A DNA stretch of 64,000 nt. Source: Wolfiporia cocos (taxonomy: Eukaryota > Basidiomycota > Agaricomycetes > Polyporales > Phaeolaceae). Made by a program: the position numbers and the translations under genes. The notes below the pieces were generated by a model. That model was not told the origin of the DNA and did not search any database. It saw only the letters and a program-made list of their open reading frames with translations. The DNA lies in assembly GCA_029448655.1 (NCBI GenBank), contig JACCLO010000003.1, forward strand, positions 2,480,001 to 2,544,000, given 5' to 3'. Positions 55,947 through 64,000 of this stretch are shown here, in pieces; positions within the stretch are counted from its first letter, which is position 1, and each line of letters begins with the position of its first letter.

Positions 55947-58900
55947 ATGGCCGTCGACGAGGACGAATCTGTGCGCATCGCTGTGCGCGCTCTTGGCGAC
56001 ATGAGGAATAGCGGCCGCGGATCGCCGCCCCCATGTGGGTATCCGCTAGCAGCCATACCGCTCTTCCACCTGACAGTTGATCCCGCAACAGCTTCTCAGC
56101 ACACGCCCGCGTTGACCATCGCGTCCGGGGTCTCCTCGCCCTCGCTGCCCTCACCGTCATACGAAGATCCGGGAGGTCTACCCGACGCGGGCAAGGAAGA
56201 TGATAGCCACAATGCAGACCGCCGAGCGCCGGAGGACGCTGACTTTGTGTCGCGGATGTCGAAAGTACCTATTGTGAACTCTGCGCTGCGGGTCTATGAG
56301 AATAGCAAAGCTAGCTCCCGGATGGTCAAGGTATATGATCAGGTATATTAACGCCAATCGCCCGCTGAACTCTATTAGTACGGCGCGCAGATGATGGAAA
56401 CATCCATGAAGACCATCTCGCGGCCGGTTATCGACCGTTTGCCCGTAAATCAGCTGGACGAGTTTGCGTGCAGACAGTTGGACAGGGTACGTGCTCCTAG
56501 CACCTAGCTTTGCATCTAGTTTTGCAGCTGCGTATAGCCACACATCGCACGGCGATTGTGTGGCGGGCCGATTTATCACAATCGTTTATGTTGCGTTTCC
56601 CATCAAGCAGCATTTGTTATACGTGCTTGGCACATGCGGGCGCTACTCCTTCAGTTGCATTCAAGCAGCCTTAAAGCACGGATCTCGAGGCATCGGACAT
56701 CCCTGTCAGGCCCTATGCTCTGTTTTGACGATCCCGCGCATCATCGGTTCCTTCCGAGATGTTGACCACCTTGATCGTGGCGTGCGCTATACCGATATGT
56801 ATTTATCGGCCGGCAAACATCCGCATTGGATTTTGTCCGGCAGCCATGCTCTCCTTTGTCGACTCGGTGCGAGACAGAAGCGCTTTCTGCTAGTGGGCGT
56901 TTCCTCTGCCGCTCTTCCGCGCTAATCGAGGCTTCTGGAAATTGGATGTTTGATTGACTATTTGCTGGTATGGGGGCAAATCTTCTCTCGCTTCATACTA
57001 GATGCATCTGGGTCAACAATTCGTTGGTTTCACGGAGACGCCGCATCAAGATGCCGCCAAGATGCCGCCATAATTTCCCCCTCAGATTGCATGATTAATA
57101 TGATGGTGGCGATGATGCTACATATGAAGACCATACTTTGTCTCGAATCCTGTTGTTCCATGTCATTCCCCGACGGTGACGAAGGGACAAATTACTGACC
57201 GATTCGCTGTCTGCAGATTGAAAACTACACGCGCAGGACACCTAGTCGTGACCGCGAAAGTAGTCGCGGCCGGAGTACATCTGTCAACCTCGGCAGTTTG
57301 GCGCGAGATGGCGATACCAGACGATCACGGGATGTCTCCATGGTACGCGATGCACCGACAAGCCACAGCATTGGAATCGATGACCAGGAAGGTATGTCAT
57401 AGCTTTTTGCTATCAGCATATAATGTCAAACTATTGTCTATTATAGGCCCATCGTCTCCCTCAAGAGCAATGCAAGTAGATAGCCGCACACCTACGCCAC
57501 ATCCTCCAATACCAAACGTTCATGCTCACACTCAATCGCCATTCGTAAATGCACCGTCACCAACTCGTCTGCCGCCAATCCGGCCACGTAATAGCGGTTC
57601 TCCATCTGCAACTACTCCACAGCCTGACGCGCACCAAGTCGCTCAGCGTAGCCGGTGGCAAACGATGCTGCTGGAAGCAGGTGGCATAAGTGCAGCCGTC
57701 AGCGAGGAGAGCATGCGACGACTGCGATACTGCCTACAATGGTTACAGGTTCGCAACTTTGCATTAAACCATCATTTTGGCTCACAAGCGCCACGCACAG
57801 TACGCAACTGCGCATATAGACGCACAGATACTCGTGCTCCGCAATTTCATTGCCTCTCTTCAGCCCTCATCCCCATCTCAGTCAGCATGTATCGTGCTTT
57901 CTTCACAACACCTGCGCACGCTCAATGCTGCAAAGCGTGACGTCGTCGAGACACTAAGGCAAGTTGTCGACGTCGTCAGCCGATACGCTGGAGGCGCGCT
58001 GCCCGAGCCCGCGCGTACACACGTCCGTACCTTCATTTTGCGCCTGCCGCGACGATGGGCAGAAGCGGCAAATGTCAATGTACAAAGTCCTACCAATGGT
58101 AGTGCAGACGGAGCAGATTCACATCGCACGAATGGTAGTGTTGCACCGTATAATTATGATGCGCGGGAACCTGGCTCAGCATTACACTCTCGTCCGCCAT
58201 CCCGAACTTCGTCTCCACATCAGTCAAGAGCGCCGTCAAGACAGGCGAGTGGGGGATCCGCTGGCATAGGCCTTGCTGCAGGAGGGATTCCCACCACTGC
58301 TGATGCCGCAACTCAGGCCGCTCAGCGCATTTTAACGCTCGCAACTGAAAGCTTGGACATGTTGCGTGGCGTTACAGCGGTCGTTTCAGACAGTCTAGAT
58401 AGAGCAGACGCGTAAGTCCTCATAATCGAAGACGTCGATCTGCTGACACGGACAAACTGCAGATGGGTCGAGCGGCTACGCCTAGTAGGATTACAGCGTC
58501 AACAGGGCGGGGCTGAAGACCCAGAAGGCCTGCCAACAGCCGACGCAATGCGGGACCTGCAGCAGTCCGGTGCAGCCTCTTACTTATCTGGCGCCCCGCT
58601 ACCAAGTCTATTTGCTCACCGACAGCCTCGCGCGAATTCCCCAACTTCTCCCATATCGCCCTTCGCGCAACTCTCTCCCTTGTCGGCCAGCACCGCCAAC
58701 TCAGGCCGTGCAACGCCCGTACACCCCTTGTCACGAAGCAGCTCAAGTCCTGCCTTCAGCATGCTTCCTGGCTCGTCGACAGCGAGCTTCTACACCGCTA
58801 GTGGCAGCTCGCTCGATGCGGGTGGGGCAGCGGCGTCGCTGAATGCGCTGTCGCTTTCCTCACACTCTGCCGCAGGGTCCGTAGCAGGGTCGAGGTACGC

Positions 58901-59108
58901 CACGCCGAAGAGTGCATCGCTGCCGCTGCCGTCGGATGGAGATACTAACGGAGGGATGTACTTCGCGGGCAGTAGGGGAGAGAAAAGGGCCGCGGACGGG
59001 GACGATGATGCCGTAGTTGCTGCAACTGCCTTAGCGGGTATGGCTGGTTCGGCAGCGAAGAGGGTCAAGAAGGATAACCGGATGGATGTTGATTCGAGAG
59101 AGAGATAG
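55947..59108 (+). CDS. OPI1: transcriptional regulator Opi1 (phospholipid/inositol control)
   Basis: Six exons (55947-56330, 56379-56486, 57217-57391, 57447-57748, 57801-58411, 58463-59108) give 741 aa. Conserved Opi1-domain blocks appear in order: ESVRIAVRALGDMR, FVSRMSKVPIVNSALRVYE, YGAQMMETSMKTISRPVIDR and LPVNQLDEFACRQLDR. After a low-complexity linker come RWQTMLLEAGGISAAVSEES, MRRLRYCLQWLQYATAHIDA and LNAAKRDVVETLRQVVDVVS. In yeast, Opi1 is held at the ER by phosphatidic acid and Scs2, and represses inositol and phospholipid genes when released. Its role in basidiomycetes is inferred. A 42-nt in-frame segment (56035-56076, GT...CTGACAG) may be spliced out, giving 727 aa. Intron 2 is 730 nt. 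Confidence 0.92.
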
Positions 59109-61497
59109 GGGTCGTGCGGGTCGGTAAAGGTATCATCACGTACGTTATCCTCCACACACGCCGACAGATTTATGTGGGTTCCAGGGTCCGTTCGATGGCC
59201 GATTGTGTTGATATGACCTCTCTTTGTATCACTGCGACTGCCTGCTCTCTGATGCATGAAGCTACTTGGGGGTTTCTATTGCTCCTCGTTCATTATGCAT
59301 TATGTCCCACGATACTGACGCCGCGTACGCCTTCAATTATATATAGTACCGCATCATCGGCAGTGACGGTGCTTACACGTCAACATAGGCGGCACTTATA
59401 CGGCATTGGTGCCTACGACGCCTTTGGGATTTGTTAGAAAGACGCGGCATCCCTCAAGTTATGTAAAGGCAAGCAACCTTACCAGTGGGAAGATCGTAAT
59501 ATGTCAAGTCGAGCGTTACCTCACAAAATGATGCCGGGCGGTTGTTGAGATATGTGGCGTACTCATGGGCATCGTAAATAGGATCAGCCGCCGTCTCTGT
59601 GGTCATACACAGCTGCAGCAGAGATCTATAATAGAGATCCGGATCAGGACAGAGATTAGCTGTCGGAGGGCAATATCTGAATCGAATAATTGAATTTTCC
59701 TTCATCGATTCCGGTATCGATCTCAGCTATGTGCTTTACATGAATTAGCGAGTTCCTGGAGATTGGACACAACGCATCACATCGAAAGGATCTAGGAGGA
59801 TGTAACGGATCTAATGCAGCAATCTCCTTTCCAAGATGCTGTTTGGACTGTATGCCCATAGGCGATGATCGGCGATTCATCAACTTATAAGGTAAAGACG
59901 TCCTTTATTGACTCTTGGCTATAAATGTGATAGCTTCCCAGACGTGAGTCTTAAACGTCTCCCAGTCTCTTCAAGTCAGCTGCTTAGCCACCAACCGGCC
60001 ATCCCTCGGCCTCAGTCGCATTGACTTTCAACACCACACGGATGCTTTGTGCCGCGGCCACACAGCCGTTGGGTGGTGTCAGCTGGCTTGCCCCATGACG
60101 GCCACCTTGAACGCCATGAATAGCGGTCGTGACTGCTCGGTCTTGAATAGTAAACTCAGGTAATGTTTTAAGCTTGAGGCACTGAGCGGAGACTGTGCAA
60201 GGTAAGAACTCGTAATATCAACATCATGAAGGTCAAATAGAACGCGCAGTGTATCAAGGTCCGAATCATGAGGTGAGAAACAGATCTGAAAGCCCCCTCT
60301 CTTCTTAGATTAAAGTGTGCTGGCTTGTCAACAACGCTTAACCTTGCCTGGTATGGTATTTTCGTCGGCATCGCTTGGGCCTCCTGACTCACAGGCCGCG
60401 ATTGACTTCCATCCGCAATCAATTGCATACGTGCTCGAATACATTCGTTAGCTCAACTGAACACGCGGCAGTCGCGCGTGGCGCGCTCTTCAGCGCCATT
60501 CTACAGTTCTCGCTACAACTAGACTCCATTGCCGCCTCCCATGCTAGCGGATCACCCACACTTTTTACGTGAGACCGCCGTCACTGCTCATGTAACTTAC
60601 CATCTTGTCTCATCTTGACCATTCATCTGCCAGGTAAGGTTCACGGCCGGAGTCTCGCCACTACGCTTTTACGTCTGACATTCTGATACGCACGTCTCTT
60701 GAGCGCAAGTACGGCGCCCGCGTACTTCGTCGGCGCCCAAGCTCTTCCAAACGGTCATTATGCAGCCTATCGACTCCAACATCGACCATTTCACTGCGGT
60801 TGTTTCCATTATCCTTTACTGGTATGGCAGTAGCCGGAGTGAGCATCGAGTGAATGGCGCATCAATGGGCACAGGCCCTGAAACGCATGGCCCGGGATTA
60901 AAACCAACACTCTATTGAAGGCTAAGTCGGTCTTCTCATGGATTCTTAAACTGTACGTGTTTGTAGCCATCACCGGACGTTTCCCTTGCCTGTGTCGTCG
61001 CGCCTACAAAACTGCACCCGATAGCCCAATACCAAAATGCGGGTATTCTAATCAGACCGTATTCATACATCATCCCTACTCCGCGACCTTCAGCGGTATG
61101 CGCCCATGAACCAGAACTCCACCGCGCTGTACGCGCCTGCCATTCATGGACAGTAAAGGACCGTATCCGATCCTCCCGCGAGTCGGATCGTGACTCAAGG
61201 ATTGGCTGCGGGCCTCGGCGACCAACGATGGCTTGAGCAGGAACCGATCTGTCAACGCTAGGAGCAAGTACCTGGAGAGTATGGATGCCTTTTTCGGCCA
61301 GTGCTAGCAAAACGCCGATCAAAACTCCTGTGGTAATTGTCATACAACTACTTGACATATCTCCGTTCTTCTCCAGTTTGTACTAACTGGGGTGATGTCG
61401 CCTATACCGCTCTACCTTAAATACGACTCCGGCGACCGTCACTACAATTGATGGTTCGTTCCTCTAGCGAGGCTCAAATCCGCTCTACTCTGTCACT
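59109..61497. other. 2.4-kb intergenic region, no confident gene
   Basis: Short minus-strand frames near 59454-59883 and 60168-60846 have no recognisable features. Only the frame listed at 60936-61358 might be real. The right end carries the F-box gene promoter. Confidence 0.4.
60936..61358 (-). CDS. possible small protein or exon, unknown
   Basis: A 140-codon frame starts MSSSCMTITTGVLIGVLLALAE, which could be a membrane segment or signal peptide. The rest shows no known motif, and a second frame over the same bases is also open. It lies divergent from the F-box gene with 139 bp between starts. It may be chance. Confidence 0.2.
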   Translation of the reverse strand: MSSSCMTITTGVLIGVLLALAEKGIHTLQVLAPSVDRSVPAQAIVGRRGPQPILESRSDSREDRIRSFTVHEWQARTARWSSGSWAHTAEGRGVGMMYEYGLIRIPAFWYWAIGCSFVGATTQARETSGDGYKHVQFKNP

Positions 61498-63818
61498 ATG
61501 CCCGTCCAATCGTCCCCCCTGTGTCAGCTTCCCGCAGAGATACTCATCGAGATTGCGCTAGATGTCACTATCCCCGCCACACCACACGGATCCCCCATAG
61601 CCCTTGCTCCGCTTCTCCTTACGTGCAAGGTTATCTACTTTTGCCTTCGTTTTGATCGCTGCGCCCCCCTCTACGCGGACATCTTTCGCTCTAAATTTGA
61701 CACCCGCGCTGCTGTGCGCCGCATGGGTAAACGCGCAAAGGAGACTAGCGGCCTCGCTGCCCAGCTCAAGAAGCATTGCACCGCCCTGCACCGCGTGCGG
61801 GCGGGAGATATCTACTCCGAGTATCTAGAGCAGGATTTATGGACCATGTGGACCATGACGCTCGAGAACGACGGGCGGAACGAAGCCCACTTGGATTGGG
61901 CGCGACTCGATGTATTCCTCGATGCGTACTTGCGTACCCGTTTGTGGGACTCACGGGAGCAGTACCATAATTGGCCTGCAGAAAGCACTGCCAATTCGCT
62001 TGCGATATGGCTCTACTGGTCCAGGCTAACAGCAGGTAGGCGTTGTGAGACTTGTCTGCCATTCACAATTAGTGACAGCATCGTAGCGAGATCGTTCGCT
62101 TTAGTACCGCAGCAGCGCAAGCAGCTGCAGGACCTTCTGCGTCCATTCGTTATAACGACACTGCGGTACCCATCGTTTTGCGCACCCGATAACCATTTTT
62201 GCCTGCCCTTACCCCGCGACATCAGCATCGACACGCTGCACATGTTCGAGACCCCGCACGGTTTCTATCCCCTTTATAGAGACCCACAGGAATATACCGA
62301 ACGCATCAACCACTATGGCAAGACCATCGTCGTCGCGCCGCCTCTCATCGCGCAGGGAGCCAAGCTGTTGTACATGACACTGAGCGACATTCCTTTCCAG
62401 GTGCCCGACAGCCTCCCTCTCACCCGAGAGATTGCTGTGCAGCTGGGCTGGATGTTTATTGGTCCCACGCAAGAAGACCTAGTCGAAGCGAATTCCCACA
62501 GGTCCGTTAAGCTGATTGGAAGAGGAGACTGGGATTGGGATAGCCGCCTGAGCGAAGAAGAGCGCAGGTTCGAGAACGGAGACTACTGGAGAACGGGGCT
62601 TAGGGCCAAGAGTGCAAAATGGGAAAATGACTGGTACAGAATGCGCGACTGCGCCAACCCGTGGAAGAAGGCCGCCGGCATCACGTACACTTTCGGCATG
62701 CTTACCGGCCTGTGGCAGGGACGCATTCTAGTACGTAATACCGGAATCCGGTTGTGGCGTACTCCTGAATGGGCTTGATCCTAACGTTCCGTTGCATTCC
62801 AGATACCAGCTGTTGATGAATATTTCACTCTCAATGCGTCTACAGAGCTTCCGGCAGATTTCTCCGACCAGAACCCCCGTCTTTTCACTATGCCTACATT
62901 TATGAACCTACGCGAGCACCACTGTATCATGCCCGCAATACCTGCCAGTCACGGAGGCTCGAAGGAAAATAATGACGATGGGATCTGCAACGGCTGGTTC
63001 CCGTCCGTCCAAATCAGCGAATCTCGTGGCATGGCGTTCGTTCGGACCCACAAGCCGAACATTACCTCGCAATACGAAACTTATGTGGAGGGAAGGCCGA
63101 ACTCGCACTCCGAAGAAACGTGTCCAGCCTGCCTTCAGCGTCGTGAGCATGAGAAATGCATGTTCCGAGCGAGAATACAGGCGAATGCGTTGGCCGCTGG
63201 CTCCCACGGCTGCGTTGAAGCAGGGCTGAGTCCGTCGTCTTCACTTTGTTCTTCTCCTTCCGTGACAAAGGAAGTAGACGCGCGTCCATGCCAGCCTGGA
63301 ATGCAGCGGTCTTACTGTGCGTCCAAAGATACGGTGGATGTGGCAGAAACACGCCAAGAGATGAATAAAAGGCTGGCACCAGGGGAAGACGTCGAAGAGA
63401 TTATCAATAATGTGATGTCGAGCGAACCACAGGATGATGACAGCGACGGTGACACTGAGACCGCTGATGACGTCGAGGATATCGCGGCTGCAGATCGTTC
63501 GTGCACTGGCATATCCGACATCATAATCACTGGGGAGGTAAGCGAATCGTCACTTATCAGCAATCAAGTACTCACTGGCAGTAGACCCTTCCGCGACACG
63601 GTGCCGCATGGAATCATTACCGCTTCTACGGACGTGTGCGTCAGTGGGACGGCCTCATTGCGATTGTACGCGTTCCAGCTCGGAATCCCCGACTGGGCGT
63701 CTACATTTTCCGTGGATATATCGTGGCGGGTGAGAACTTCGTCGGTTCTTGGCGCGTACGCACCAGTGACAAAGAAGCAATACCCCTTGAGGGTCCCTTC
63801 GTCGTGAGCAGGGTCTGA
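61498..63818 (+). CDS. F-box-type protein with WDGL-type C-terminal block
   Basis: Three exons (61498-62730, 62803-63537, 63585-63818) give 733 aa. The N-terminus LCQLPAEILIEIALDV, followed by LLLTCKVIYFCLRF, fits an F-box, which would bind Skp1 and recruit substrates to an SCF ubiquitin ligase. The middle is family-specific, with HYGKTIVVAPPLIAQG. The second exon ends in an acidic stretch (DDDSDGDTETADDVED). The last exon carries HGAAWNHYRFYGRVRQWDGL and FRGYIVAGENFVGSWR, a block I associate with a large Agaricomycete F-box-like family. The substrate is unknown. Both introns are phase 0. Confidence 0.82.
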
Positions 63819-64000
63819 CCGGCAGGCTTCGGTGTGCATGTATGATAGCGAGTGACGAGTTGAACGTGCTCCATAGCGTATCATCCACTTTAATGCGAGA
63901 CCAGACGGCGCCCCATGTAACATCGATGTACCATATAGTTCCACATACCTTACGCTCACTTTGAGCGGCTTATTATCACTGCCTATAATCATGCCATATT
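63819..64000. other. 3' flank of the F-box gene to window end
   Basis: No feature seen. Confidence 0.5.

Noticed and set aside
56464..56925. 153-residue ORF inside OPI1 intron 2
   Set aside because: No known motif, begins within the preceding exon, and the Opi1 domain is continuous across the interval.

Overview
The window looks like a piece of an Agaricomycete (basidiomycete mushroom or polypore) chromosome. Genes carry many short GT-AG introns of about 45-75 nt. Several products are typical of this group: small secreted 'glycopeptide' proteins, a Kre9/Knh1-type GPI protein, a WDGL-type F-box protein and an Urbs1/SRE-type GATA factor. All exon models below were spliced by eye, and reading frame was checked across every junction given. 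No database search was possible.

Layout. (1) 1-2.7 kb: one gene for a Ser-rich GPI-anchored wall protein. (2) 2.7-27 kb: a gene-free, transposon-rich island. Exact target-site duplications (TSDs) allow many elements to be delimited: two inverted-repeat elements whose arms carry tRNA-like Pol III promoter boxes, a third related one, two hAT-type elements, two elements with 7-bp TSDs, two solo LTRs of one family, a Mutator-like MITE, two Tc1/mariner-like MITEs, a complete tRNA-derived SINE, a Copia gag relic, and head-to-tail Helitron-like units that carry a 22-bp minisatellite. One cluster (13.1-15.9 kb) is a nest of four elements. (3) 27.3-35.9 kb: a tandem segmental duplication with an offset of about 5.1 kb. 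Each copy holds an intact 9-exon secreted glycopeptide gene and a relic of a notchless/NLE1-like WD40 gene. (4) 36.5-64 kb: a gene-dense housekeeping block.

Genes in the dense block, left to right: an unnamed protein with a C-terminal NTF2-like domain (+); CWC27 spliceosomal cyclophilin (-); UBC6 ER E2 enzyme (+, divergent from CWC27); thymidylate kinase CDC8 (-); ribosomal protein eL37 (+); HAUS6 augmin subunit (-); a poorly resolved gene (-); an iron-type two-finger GATA repressor (+); OPI1 phospholipid/inositol regulator (+); an F-box protein (+). They are neighbours, not an operon: functions range over splicing, ERAD, dTTP supply, translation, spindle assembly, iron control and lipid control.

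Most worth a second look: the inverted elements with divergent tRNA-like promoters (with empty sites present in the same window), the tandem Helitron-like units with a non-triplet minisatellite, the mosaic divergence of the two glycopeptide genes, the consensus iron-GATA site inside the GATA gene's own 599-nt intron, and the matching intron position in both of its zinc fingers.
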